Source: an uncultured Burkholderiaceae bacterium (GTDB lineage: Bacteria; Pseudomonadota; Gammaproteobacteria; Burkholderiales; Burkholderiaceae_C). Taken from it: 7,198 nt of DNA. The notes beneath the pieces are model-generated. The model was not told where the DNA came from. It was given only the letters and a program-made list of their open reading frames with translations, and made no database searches. The stretch lies in NCBI GenBank assembly GCA_938022295.1, contig CALIDR010000050.1, positions 1 to 7,198 on the forward strand. Reading direction: 5' to 3'. The translations under genes were made by a program, and so were the position numbers. Shown one piece after another: positions 1 through 6,720 of the stretch; position 1 is the first letter of the stretch, and the number at the start of each line of letters is the position of its first letter.

Positions 1-2
1 TG

Positions 3-434
3 CCGCCGGCCACGCTCGTGCTGTACAACGCGCCGCGCGCGACGACGCCGCTGCCCGGCGCGCTGCTGCAGCGGCGCCTGGCGGGCGCGGCGACGCTGGC
101 CCACTGGCACCGCGGCGCGCCGCCGAGCCGCGAGGCGCTCGCCGCGCTGCGCGGGCGGCCGCTGACGGCGGTGGCCGGCATCGCGGCGCCCGAGCGCTTC
201 TTCGCGATGCTCGAGGCCGAGGGCCTCGCGATCGCGCGCGTGCCGCGCCCCGACCACGACCCGTTCGCGACGCTGCCCTGGCCCGTAGATGCCGCCGACG
301 TCGTGCTGACCGAGAAGGACGCGGTGAAGATCGCCCCCGCACGCACCGGTGCGACGCGCGTGTGGGTCGTGACGCTAGACTGCGCGTTCGACGCCGCGAC
401 CGAAACCGCGCTGCGCGCCGCGCTGCCCCGATGA
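3..434 (+). CDS. lpxK: Tetraacyldisaccharide 4'-kinase LpxK, C-terminal part (5' end outside window)
   Basis: LpxK is the inner-membrane-associated kinase that transfers the gamma-phosphate of ATP to the 4' position of the tetraacyldisaccharide 1-phosphate precursor, giving lipid IVA in lipid A synthesis. Only the last 143 residues are present, running open from the window edge to TGA at 432-434. The identification rests on two family blocks: AGIAAPERFF (fragment residues 58-67, matching the usual AGIGNPxRFF) and VVLTEKDAVKI (100-110, the conserved LTEKDAVK block near the C-terminus), followed by the usual short tail. The family is about 320-350 residues, so somewhat over half the gene lies upstream of the window. 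The TGA overlaps the ATG of the next gene (ATGA), and the downstream neighbours (Trm112-like, kdsB) are the standard lpxK partners. In betaproteobacteria exbB and exbD often precede lpxK, which would be expected just outside the window. Confidence 0.95.
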   Translation, partial: PPATLVLYNAPRATTPLPGALLQRRLAGAATLAHWHRGAPPSREALAALRGRPLTAVAGIAAPERFFAMLEAEGLAIARVPRPDHDPFATLPWPVDAADVVLTEKDAVKIAPARTGATRVWVVTLDCAFDAATETALRAALPR

Positions 435-643
435 CGCTCGACCCCCGCCTGATCGAACTGCTCGTCTGCCCCGTGTGCAAGGGGCCGCTCGAACTCGCGC
501 GCGACGAGCGCTCGCGCCCGGTCGAGCTCGTGTGCCACGCCGACCGCCTCGCGTACCCGATCGTCGACGGCATCCCGGTGATGCTCGAGCACGAGGCGAG
601 GCCGCTCGACGGCGCCACGGCCGGCGAGCTGCCGACGCCGTGA
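431..643 (+). CDS. ycaR: Trm112-like small zinc-ribbon protein (YcaR family)
   Basis: This is a 70-residue protein of the Trm112/YcaR family (UPF0434), small proteins usually encoded between lpxK and kdsB in proteobacteria. The block LLVCPVCKGPL (residues 10-20) carries the CxxC metal knuckle (C13, C16). A third cysteine is C35 in LVCHADRLAYP, followed by the hallmark IVDGIPVML (44-52). E. coli YcaR, as I recall it, also has only three cysteines, so the missing fourth one is normal. Eukaryotic Trm112 activates methyltransferases; the bacterial role is not settled, so function is inferred only by family. The ATG at 431 is chosen because it overlaps the lpxK stop and gives the family N-terminus. 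The frame stays open upstream to a GTG at 362, but that part only shadows lpxK. The stop TGA 641-643 overlaps the kdsB GTG start. Confidence 0.93.
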   Translation: MTLDPRLIELLVCPVCKGPLELARDERSRPVELVCHADRLAYPIVDGIPVMLEHEARPLDGATAGELPTP

Positions 644-1395
644 GCTTCACGGTCCTGATCCCGGCGCGCCTGCAGTCGACCCGCCTGCCCGAGAAGCCGC
701 TCGCCGACATCGGCGGCGCGCCGATGGTGGTGCGCGTGGCGCAGCGCGCCGCGCGCTCGGCCGCCGCGGCGGTCGTCGTCGCTGCCGACGACGCGCGCAT
801 CGTGCGGGCCTGCGCCGAGCACGGCGTGCGCGCGGTCGCCACGCGCGCCGACCACGCGAGCGGCAGCGACCGCCTCGCCGAAGCGTGCGCCGCGCTCGGC
901 CTCGACGGCGAGGCGATCGTCGTCAACGTGCAGGGCGACGAGCCGCTGATCGACCCGGCGCTGATCGACGCCTGCGCCACGCTGCTCGCCGCGCGCCCGG
1001 ACTGCGCGATGGCCACCGCGGCGCACGCGATCGACGACGTCGCCGACTTCGTGAACCCCCACGTCGTCAAGGTCGTCACCGACGCCGCCGGGCGCGCGCT
1101 GTACTTCAGCCGCGCGCCGATCCCGTGGTGGCGCGACGGCAACGAGCGCGGCGTCACCACCCTGCCCGCGCCGCCGCCACTGCGCCACGTGGGGCTGTAC
1201 GCGTACCGCGCCGCGTTCCTGCGCCGCTTCCCGCTGCTGGCGCCGGCGCCGGCCGAGCGGCTCGAGGCGCTCGAGCAGCTGCGCGTGCTGTGGCACGGCG
1301 AGCGCATCGCGGTGCACGTGGCCGCGCAGGCGCTGGGGCACGGCGTCGACACGCCTGCGGATCTCGCACGCGTGCGCGCCCTCTGGCAGCCATAG
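640..1395 (+). CDS. kdsB: 3-deoxy-manno-octulosonate cytidylyltransferase (CMP-Kdo synthetase)
   Basis: KdsB is a cytosolic enzyme that couples Kdo to CTP, giving CMP-Kdo and pyrophosphate; CMP-Kdo is the donor for the inner core of LPS. The product is 251 residues, the normal length (about 245-255). Family motifs run in order: the N-terminal nucleotide-binding loop IPARLQSTRLPEKPLADIGG (7-26), ADHASGSDRLAE (70-81), VNVQGDEPLIDP (95-106, with metal-binding D100), ALYFSRAPIPW (153-163), HVGLYAYR (183-190), LEALEQLRVLW (208-218) and GVDTPADL (235-242, with D237). The start is GTG 640-642, overlapping the TGA of the Trm112-like gene in the sequence GTGA. This start gives the expected N-terminus directly before the TVLIPARL strand, and translation is probably coupled to the upstream gene. 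An in-frame extension upstream to 475 exists but lies inside the Trm112-like gene and is not conserved-looking. The stop is TAG 1393-1395. Confidence 0.97.
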   Translation: MSFTVLIPARLQSTRLPEKPLADIGGAPMVVRVAQRAARSAAAAVVVAADDARIVRACAEHGVRAVATRADHASGSDRLAEACAALGLDGEAIVVNVQGDEPLIDPALIDACATLLAARPDCAMATAAHAIDDVADFVNPHVVKVVTDAAGRALYFSRAPIPWWRDGNERGVTTLPAPPPLRHVGLYAYRAAFLRRFPLLAPAPAERLEALEQLRVLWHGERIAVHVAAQALGHGVDTPADLARVRALWQP

Positions 1396-1551
1396 CCGCG
1401 CCGGCACGTGTCGCCGCCAGGCGTCAGCCTCGCGCAGGAACGCGCGTGCTATTCTCGATTCGAGGTCTGCGAGACAACGCCCGTGCGGATGCGCGCGGGT
1501 GCGGCCCGCGCCGTGCGGGCAAGACGACAAACACCACCCACGAGGACACCG
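1396..1551 (+). promoter_or_regulatory. kdsB-adk intergenic leader with candidate adk promoter and small dyads
   Basis: This gap of 156 bases separates kdsB from adk, wide enough for adk to have its own promoter. The only AT-containing patch is GTGCTATTCTCG; TATTCT at 1450-1455 matches the -10 consensus at 4 of 6 positions, but no convincing -35 lies 16-18 bases upstream. Directly behind it are two short dyads: CTCGA-T-TCGAG (1454-1464) and GTCT-GCG-AGAC (1465-1475). A 6-base-pair hairpin GCCCGC-GCCGT-GCGGGC follows at 1504-1520 and has no T-run, so it is not an intrinsic terminator. The last 30 bases are A/C-rich and unstructured, ending in the ribosome-binding site GAGGA (1542-1546), 5 bases before the adk ATG. 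The promoter call is tentative. Confidence 0.3.
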
Positions 1552-2211
1552 ATGAGACTGATCCTGCTCGGACCGCCGGGCGCCGGCAAGGGCACCCAGG
1601 CCGCGTTCATCTGCCGCCACTACGGAATCCCGCAGATTTCCACCGGCGACATGCTGCGCGCGGCGGTGAAGGCGGGCACGCCGCTCGGCCTGGCGGCCAA
1701 GCAGGTGATGGACGCCGGGCAGCTCGTCAGCGACGACATCATCATCGGTCTGGTGAAGGAGCGCATCGCGCAGCCCGATTGCGCCGGGGGCTTCCTGTTC
1801 GACGGCTTCCCACGCACGATCCCGCAGGCCGAGGCGATGAAGGCCGCCGGCGTCAAGCTCGACGCCGTGCTCGAGATCGACGTGCCCGACGCCGCGATCA
1901 TCGAGCGCATGAGCGGGCGGCGGGTGCACCCGGCTTCGGGGCGCACCTACCACGTCAAGTTCAACCCGCCGAAGGTCGCCGGCAAGGACGACGAGACCGG
2001 CGAAGACCTGATCCAGCGCGACGACGACAAGGAAGAGACGGTGCGCAAGCGGCTGGAGGTCTACCACGCGCAGACCCGCCCGCTGGTGGACTACTACATG
2101 CAGTGGGCCGCCAGCGGCGACCCGCAGGCGCCCCGCTACCGCCGCATCGACGGCACCGGCAGCGTCGACGAGATCACGCAGCGGGCGCTGCAGGCGTTGG
2201 GCTCGCCGTGA
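1552..2211 (+). CDS. adk: Adenylate kinase
   Basis: Adk catalyses the reversible reaction ATP + AMP = 2 ADP in the cytosol and sets the adenylate energy balance; it is essential in most bacteria. The protein is 219 residues, the normal size for the long-LID bacterial form. Visible elements are the P-loop GPPGAGKGT (7-15), the AMP-binding STGDMLR (30-36) and DGFPRT (84-89), and the LID domain from about 122 to 159, beginning GRRVHPASGRTYH and ending IQRDDD. The LID has no cysteines, so it is the non-zinc type usual in proteobacteria. Conserved arginines include R36, R88, R123, R156 and R167. The ATG at 1552 is chosen because it starts directly at the first beta strand before the P-loop and has GAGGA 5 bases upstream. 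A longer in-frame reading to 1408 adds an Arg-rich, unconserved extension and was rejected. adk follows kdsB in many betaproteobacteria. Confidence 0.98.
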   Translation: MRLILLGPPGAGKGTQAAFICRHYGIPQISTGDMLRAAVKAGTPLGLAAKQVMDAGQLVSDDIIIGLVKERIAQPDCAGGFLFDGFPRTIPQAEAMKAAGVKLDAVLEIDVPDAAIIERMSGRRVHPASGRTYHVKFNPPKVAGKDDETGEDLIQRDDDKEETVRKRLEVYHAQTRPLVDYYMQWAASGDPQAPRYRRIDGTGSVDEITQRALQALGSP

Positions 2212-2229
2212 TCGTGCCCGACTCGCAGA

Positions 2230-2475
2230 TCACGAGCCGATGAGATCCAGGCGTCGCTCGATCCGCGCGATGCGTTCGACGAGGCGGTCCAGCGAAACTT
2301 GCTGACGAGCGTCGGTTTCGTCACCCGACGCGACCTCACGCTTTACGAGCACCATCGCAGTCTCGAGGCTGGAGAGTCGATGCTTCACGTCGAACATGTC
2401 CTCCGCGATCTGATCGACGCGGCCCCGGATATGCCGCAGATATTCGAGAACCAGGCTGTCAACGGATTCGCTCAT
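2230..2475 (-). CDS. Small charged helical (probable coiled-coil) protein of unknown function
   Basis: This 81-residue protein begins MSESVDSLVLEYLRHIRGRV and ends RIERRLDLIGS. It is rich in charged residues, has no cysteine, proline or tryptophan, and its hydrophobic residues recur at heptad-like spacing, so an almost wholly alpha-helical coiled coil or helical hairpin is likely. A central break around ASGDETD (49-55) would separate two helices. I recognise the pattern as a small conserved hypothetical protein of alpha- and betaproteobacteria but know no established function. The start is the ATG whose complement is 2473-2475, with GGAG (complement of 2483-2486) 7 bases upstream. The frame extends further to 2565 but that part looks non-coding. 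The gene converges on adk, leaving 18 bases between the stop codons, and is divergent from the dehydrogenase. There is no signal peptide or membrane segment, so it is probably cytosolic. Confidence 0.75.
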   Translation of the reverse strand: MSESVDSLVLEYLRHIRGRVDQIAEDMFDVKHRLSSLETAMVLVKREVASGDETDARQQVSLDRLVERIARIERRLDLIGS

Positions 2476-2567
2476 CGAAGGTCTCCATCGCAAGGTAATG
2501 TTAGTCCCTTCGGAGCCGTCGAGTAACGGCGGCAGTCCAGGATCACGAACGCAAGGAGTGCACAAAC
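2476..2567. promoter_or_regulatory. Divergent intergenic region with a 16-base dyad
   Basis: These 92 bases separate the starts of the small helical-protein gene (-) and the dehydrogenase (+), so promoters for both should lie here. A perfect dyad GCCGT-N6-ACGGC sits in the middle at 2515-2530 and is a possible operator. On the minus strand TAACAT (complement of 2497-2502) could be a -10 element for the small gene, but the hexamer 17 bases upstream is a poor -35. The plus-strand ribosome-binding site AAGGAG is at 2553-2558, 9 bases before the dehydrogenase ATG. The minus-strand site GGAG is the complement of 2483-2486. Ribosome-binding sites are clear; the promoter and operator calls are weak. 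Confidence 0.35.
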
Positions 2568-3326
2568 ATGGACATCGCAGGCAAGGTCTTTATCGTCACC
2601 GGCGGCGCCTCGGGCCTGGGCGAAGGCACGGCGCGCATGCTCGCGCGCGAGGGCGGCAAGGTCGTCGTCGCCGACCTGCAGGACGACAAGGGCAAGGCCC
2701 TGGCGGCCGAGATCGGCGGCGCGTTCGTGCACTGCGACGTCAGCCAGGAGGCCGACGGGCAGGCCGCGGTCGCGCGGGCGGTGTCGATGGGCAAGCTGAT
2801 GGGCCTCGTCAACTGCGCCGGCATCGCGCCCGCGGCGCGCACCGTGGGCAAGGACGGCGCGCACCCGCTGACGCTGTTCACGAAGACGATCATGGTCAAC
2901 CTGGTCGGCAGCTTCAACATGATCCGCCTCGCGGCCGAGGCGATGGCGAAGAACGACCCCGAGCCCACCGGCGAGCGCGGCGTGCTGATCAGCACCGCGA
3001 GCGTGGCCGCCTACGACGGCCAGATCGGCCAGGCAGCCTACAGCGCGAGCAAGGGCGGCGTGGTGGGCATGACGCTGCCGATCGCGCGCGACCTGGCGCG
3101 CAACGGCATCCGCAACATGACGATCGCCCCGGGCATCTTCGGCACGCCGATGCTGTTCGGCATGCCCAAGGAGGTGCAGGACGCGCTCGCCGCCAGCGTC
3201 CCGTTCCCGAGCCGCCTCGGCACCCCCGAGGACTATGCGCGCCTGGTCAGGCACATCGTCGAGAACGACATGCTGAATGGCGAGGTGATCCGCCTCGACG
3301 GGGCGATCCGGCTGGCGCCGAAGTAG
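2568..3326 (+). CDS. Short-chain dehydrogenase/reductase, HSD10-like (probable 3-hydroxyacyl-CoA dehydrogenase)
   Basis: This is a 252-residue classical SDR, the usual length. It has the cofactor loop TGGASGLG (11-18), aspartate D36 at the end of the second beta strand (VVVADL), which favours NAD+ over NADP+, NCAG (82-85), and the catalytic set N111, S145, Y158 and K162 (YSASK). The blocks TASVAAYDGQIGQAAYSASK (143-162), PGIFGTPML (188-196), VPFPSRLGTPEDYA (211-224) and LNGEVIRLDGAIRLAPK (236-252) closely follow the 17-beta-HSD10 type, enzymes that oxidise 3-hydroxyacyl-CoA or 2-methyl-3-hydroxybutyryl-CoA. A role in fatty-acid or branched-chain amino-acid catabolism is therefore likely; the exact substrate is not readable from sequence. 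The ATG has AAGGAG 9 bases upstream. No acyl-CoA dehydrogenase or thiolase gene lies next to it, so it appears to be transcribed alone and is followed by a hairpin terminator region. Confidence 0.92.
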   Translation: MDIAGKVFIVTGGASGLGEGTARMLAREGGKVVVADLQDDKGKALAAEIGGAFVHCDVSQEADGQAAVARAVSMGKLMGLVNCAGIAPAARTVGKDGAHPLTLFTKTIMVNLVGSFNMIRLAAEAMAKNDPEPTGERGVLISTASVAAYDGQIGQAAYSASKGGVVGMTLPIARDLARNGIRNMTIAPGIFGTPMLFGMPKEVQDALAASVPFPSRLGTPEDYARLVRHIVENDMLNGEVIRLDGAIRLAPK

Positions 3327-3437
3327 ACCGTCGTCGTCAGTCGGCGCGTGCCGCCTTCGTCGGGCGGGTGCGGCCGGCTGCGTCGCGGATGCTTGGGCTG
3401 CTGGTCGACGCGATCCACGCGGACCGACAAAGTAAAG

Positions 3438-3460
3438 GCCGCCGGCGCATGGCCGGCGGC
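3438..3460 (-). terminator. Intrinsic terminator hairpin between the convergent dehydrogenase and receptor genes
   Basis: A perfect 9-base-pair GC stem, GCCGCCGGC / GCCGGCGGC, encloses the 5-base loop GCATG. It lies 26 bases beyond the receptor stop and 111 bases beyond the dehydrogenase stop. Read on the minus strand the stem is followed by CCTTTACTTTGT, a usable T-rich tail, so it fits best as the receptor gene's terminator. Read on the plus strand the tail is only TTCTGCC, so termination of the dehydrogenase transcript here would be weaker or Rho-aided. Confidence 0.75.
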
Positions 3461-3486
3461 TTCTGCCTGGATCGAGCGGCGGGCGC

Positions 3487-6285
3487 TTACCAGAACTTGT
3501 AGTTGGCCGTCACGTAGATGAAGCGGCGGCGCGGATCCTCGAGCGACGCGTCGTATCCCGACTGGAACTGGTTGTTGACCGGGATGTAGATCGGCGGATC
3601 GCTGTCGAACACGTTCTTCACGCCGACGGCCAGCACCGCGTTCTTGATGCCGCTGTACGTCAGGTTCATGTCGTACGTCGCGCGGCTGGGCACGAAACGG
3701 CGCACGCCGTTGAGGTCGTTGCCCATCTCGTAGCCCTTGTAGAAGTTCTGCGCTGCAGTGAACGCCCACGGTCCCAGACTGTAGGTGCCCGACAGCACGT
3801 GCTTCCACTTCAGCACGACGCCGCCATCCTCGGCACCGATCACCGGATCGCCGTCGAGGTCGACCGTCGTGCCGACCTTCTTCGAGATTTCGCCGCTCGG
3901 CGTCGTCTCGTCGAAGCGCGACATGTAGGTGCCGTTCAGCGACACGTCGAGACGGCCGTCACCGACGCGCTGGTTGAACGCGAGCGTCAGGTCGATGCCC
4001 GAGACCCGCAGTTGGCCCGTGTTGTCGAGCACGAGTTCGATCGTCTCGATGTCGCCGTTGGCGTCGCGCACGATCTTGTCGACGTACGCCGGATCGCCCT
4101 GCGCGGCACGCGATGCGACGAGCTGCGCCGAGGGTTGCGCGATCGCATCACTGATCCTGACGCGCCAGAAGTCGACACCGACGCTGAAGGCGTCGGTAGC
4201 CTGCCAGACGGCGCCGATCGAGCTCTGGCGCGACTTTTCGGGCTTGAGTTCGGGATTGCCGCCGCTCAGCGCATTGACCTGGATGGCATTTTGCCCGGTG
4301 ACCGGGTCGTTGAAGATCTCGGACGTGCCGAGCGTCTGCGGCTCGTACAGTTCCTCCATCGACGGCGCCCGGAATCCGGTGCCGACATTGGCGCGCAGCA
4401 GCAGACCCGCAAACGGGCGCCAGCCGGCGCTTGCCTTGTAGGTGTTCGCGTTGCCGGCGTCGCTGTAGCGGTCGTGACGTGCACCGACCGTGGCCTCGAT
4501 CCCCTTGGCGATCGGCAGATTGAGTTCGCCGAAGAACGCGGTCGCGTTGCGGCTCTCGTCGACCGGCGGCACCGCGCCACCGAGCCCCGAAATCTCGCCG
4601 CTGAAGAGGGCGTCGCTCGGGTCGTTCTTGTACTTCTCCCGACGGTACTGGGCGCCGGCCGCATACTGCGCCGCACCACCGCCCATCGCGAACACATCAC
4701 CGCGCAGCAGGCCGTCGACCTGGTCGGACGTGCTCTTGGCGTTCAGGGTCGGTCCGACGTATTTCGCATCCGCCTCGGCCAGCCGCTGGCGGAACGTCTC
4801 GGACTGCTGCAGCGACCACGGGTTGTAGTCGCTGTCGGGACGGTTCACGACTTCGACGAACCTGGTGGTGTTGAAGTACCCGTTGATCGCGCGGCCTCTG
4901 AGCTTGCTCTCGTTGCGCGCGAACGCGGCCTCGTAGTCGATGCCGGCCCCGACCATGCCGCGCGCCCCGAGCACGAAACGCGTCTGCGTCGAGGTGTCTT
5001 CGTTGGTGCGGCCGCCGAAGTCGAACACGCGCGAGGTGAACGCCAGCGTCTGGCCGACGAGATCGCCGAACCCGTTGGCCGCGAGGTAGTCGGCCGCGAT
5101 CGAGTAATGCGGGTTGTTCGGCCGGACCAGCAGCGCCGGGTCGATGCCGAGCTGCGCGAACCGAAGATTGGTGAGGTTGAAGGAGCGCCGCAGCGGGCTG
5201 GGCTGGTATTCGTGCGTGACCTTGCTTCGCCCGTACAGCGCGTCGGCAAACAGCTCGTGGTCCTTGGCGAGCTGGAACACGAAGTTGGCCGAGAAGTTGG
5301 TCAGCTCGCGGTCGGGCAGCAGACCGACGTCGCTCGCGGTGTCGTAGTAGCAGAACGGCATGCCCTTCGTCGTCGGCGTCGGGTTGAGCCGCATCTTGAT
5401 GTCTTCGCAGCGGTCCTGCGCGGCGAGCGGATTCCCGTACCCCGTGCCCGGAGAATTGCCGAAGCCGGGCAGCCGCCGGGCCGCCTCCTGAGCCGACGTC
5501 CAGGGGGTGCCGTCGCCCGGGGTGTACCCGCCCTCGATGTTGCCGGAGCCGGTCGCACCGCCGACAAAGAACGGCAGCACGGTCGAGTTCCTGGCGAAAT
5601 CGCGGTCGCGACCGAACAAGGCCTTGTCGCGCTCGAAACTCGCCGACGCGGTGATGTTGAAGCGGTCGGTCGCCACGTCGCCAAACCCGCCCACCAGCGA
5701 GACGCGGCCGTTGCCGCCGCCGCCGCTGCGGGTCGGCCGCCCGGCGGTGACACCGATTTCGGCACCCGTGTAGTCCTTGCGCAGGATGAAGTTGACGACG
5801 CCCGCCACGGCGTCCGAACCGTAGACGCTCGACGCGCCGTCCTTCAGGATCTCGACCCGCTCGATCGCCGCCAGCGGGATCGTGTTGACGTTGATCGTCG
5901 TCCCGCCCGCGCCTGCCTGAGCCGCCAGCCGCCGCCCGTTGACAAGCACCAGCGTGCGATCCTCACCCAGACCGCGCAACGAGATGGACGACACGCCATA
6001 GATCGAGACGCCGGCGCCCTCGGAAATCTGCGTGCCGCCGATCATCGACGTCGCAGCCAGCGAGTTCAGCAGCTCGGCGGTCGACTGGTAACCGGCGCGG
6101 GCGATTTCCTCGCGCGTCAGGGTGTCGACGGGCAGCGCGCCCTCGGCGTCGACCCGCTTGATCCGCGAGCCCGTGATCTCGATGCGCTCCTGGGCGTAGA
6201 GCCCGGACGGCAGCGCCGTCAGCGCCACCGCACCGCCGATCGCGGCCAGTGCGGCCCTGCAAATGCGCGTCCTCTTGAATGTCAT
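3487..6285 (-). CDS. TonB-dependent outer-membrane receptor
   Basis: This 932-residue protein is a TonB-gated outer-membrane transporter that would take up a scarce ligand using energy from TonB-ExbB-ExbD. A signal peptide covers about residues 1-31 (positive MTFKRTRICR, then a hydrophobic core, cleavage after GLYA). The mature start QERIEITGSRIKR probably includes the TonB-box region. The plug domain spans about 50-170, with VDTLTREEIARAGYQST, ISLRGLGEDRTLVLVNGRRL (101-120) and VEILKDGASSVYGSDAVAGV (144-163). The beta barrel follows, with TGFRAPSMEELYEP (636-649), GGNPELKPEKS (675-685) and GVKNVFDSDPP (888-898), and ends in aromatic YKFW as expected for Bam-dependent insertion. C293 and C312 may form a disulfide in an early extracellular loop. 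The start at 6285 is chosen because it gives the signal peptide and has GAGGGG 8 bases upstream; an in-frame ATG at 6390 would add 35 residues before it. The ligand is unknown. Confidence 0.95.
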   Translation of the reverse strand: MTFKRTRICRAALAAIGGAVALTALPSGLYAQERIEITGSRIKRVDAEGALPVDTLTREEIARAGYQSTAELLNSLAATSMIGGTQISEGAGVSIYGVSSISLRGLGEDRTLVLVNGRRLAAQAGAGGTTINVNTIPLAAIERVEILKDGASSVYGSDAVAGVVNFILRKDYTGAEIGVTAGRPTRSGGGGNGRVSLVGGFGDVATDRFNITASASFERDKALFGRDRDFARNSTVLPFFVGGATGSGNIEGGYTPGDGTPWTSAQEAARRLPGFGNSPGTGYGNPLAAQDRCEDIKMRLNPTPTTKGMPFCYYDTASDVGLLPDRELTNFSANFVFQLAKDHELFADALYGRSKVTHEYQPSPLRRSFNLTNLRFAQLGIDPALLVRPNNPHYSIAADYLAANGFGDLVGQTLAFTSRVFDFGGRTNEDTSTQTRFVLGARGMVGAGIDYEAAFARNESKLRGRAINGYFNTTRFVEVVNRPDSDYNPWSLQQSETFRQRLAEADAKYVGPTLNAKSTSDQVDGLLRGDVFAMGGGAAQYAAGAQYRREKYKNDPSDALFSGEISGLGGAVPPVDESRNATAFFGELNLPIAKGIEATVGARHDRYSDAGNANTYKASAGWRPFAGLLLRANVGTGFRAPSMEELYEPQTLGTSEIFNDPVTGQNAIQVNALSGGNPELKPEKSRQSSIGAVWQATDAFSVGVDFWRVRISDAIAQPSAQLVASRAAQGDPAYVDKIVRDANGDIETIELVLDNTGQLRVSGIDLTLAFNQRVGDGRLDVSLNGTYMSRFDETTPSGEISKKVGTTVDLDGDPVIGAEDGGVVLKWKHVLSGTYSLGPWAFTAAQNFYKGYEMGNDLNGVRRFVPSRATYDMNLTYSGIKNAVLAVGVKNVFDSDPPIYIPVNNQFQSGYDASLEDPRRRFIYVTANYKFW

Positions 6286-6293
6286 CTCGCGTA

Positions 6294-6299
6294 CCCCTC
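6294..6299 (-). promoter_or_regulatory. Ribosome-binding site that sets the receptor start
   Basis: The minus strand reads GAGGGG followed by TACGCGAG and then ATG (complement of 6283-6285), a good Shine-Dalgarno match at 8-base spacing. It favours the start directly before the signal peptide over the in-frame ATG at 6390. Confidence 0.7.
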
Positions 6300-6385
6300 G
6301 TCGGAAGTTGATCCAGGAACTCCACCGGCGGGGCGTTGGCCTTCGGGCGCACATCCCCTCACCTCGTGTCACTAGATTTTCAAAG

Positions 6386-6414
6386 AACATACCCGAGCCG
6401 AAGACTCAGGGAAA
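6386..6414 (-). promoter_or_regulatory. Candidate promoter of the TonB-dependent receptor gene
   Basis: On the minus strand TTTCCC (complement of 6409-6414; 3 of 6 matches to the -35 consensus) and TATGTT (complement of 6386-6391; 4 of 6 to the -10) are 17 bases apart. They lie in the most AT-rich part of the upstream region and would give a leader of about 95 bases. No Fur-box-like sequence was recognised nearby, so iron regulation is not supported by what I can see. The call is tentative because matches are modest. Confidence 0.25.
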
Positions 6415-6456
6415 GCGCCGACTGGCGGTTCGGCGCCCATCGACGCCGCCCGCGCC

Positions 6457-6478
6457 CGCAGCCGCGAGCGCGGCTGCG
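6457..6478. repeat. Perfect inverted repeat / GC hairpin upstream of the receptor
   Basis: The arms CGCAGCCGCG (6457-6466) and CGCGGCTGCG (6469-6478) are perfect complements separated by AG; in practice 9 pairs would close a 4-base GAGC loop. There is no T-run on either side, so it is not an intrinsic terminator. It lies just upstream of the candidate receptor promoter and could be a regulatory site or an RNA structural element. Confidence 0.6.
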
Positions 6479-6720
6479 ACGGTCGAGCCAACAACGGCGC
6501 GGGTTTGCACGCCGGTGCCATGCCAAAGGCGGCGCATACCGTCGAGTCGTCTTAGGGTTATCCCGGATGCACCCCATGCCTCGTATCGTTGGTTTCATGC
6601 GACAGACGGACGCCGTAAGCCGTGCCCAAGCCCACGAGTGGCCGCGCTGGCGCGCGGTCGCCACCCGCTTCACGCACGGATACGTCATCCGCCGCACGCT
6701 CGGCGAGCCCCCTGGGCGGC

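Noticed and set aside
885..2243. A 452-codon plus-strand frame crossing kdsB and adk
   Set aside because: It is a shifted reading of two well-recognised genes, extremely rich in Arg and Ala, and crosses their boundary without any ribosome-binding site.
2472..3254. A 260-codon minus-strand frame antisense to the dehydrogenase
   Set aside because: The translation is a His/Arg/Ala-rich shadow; the plus-strand SDR shows all catalytic and cofactor motifs.
3438..3460. The GC inverted repeat read as a mobile-element end or attachment site
   Set aside because: Its place between convergent stop codons and the T-rich tail on the minus strand are fully explained by a terminator, and no integrase or transposase is present.
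3799..6375. An 858-codon open frame on the plus strand, antisense to the receptor gene
   Set aside because: Its length comes from GC-rich third positions of the receptor gene suppressing stop codons in the opposing frame. The translation is Arg-, Val-, Glu- and Asp-rich with no recognisable domain, while the minus strand has a full signal peptide, plug and barrel.
6286..6390. An N-terminal extension of the receptor from the ATG at 6390
   Set aside because: It would place 35 Arg-rich residues in front of a standard signal peptide, and the start at 6285 has a better ribosome-binding site.
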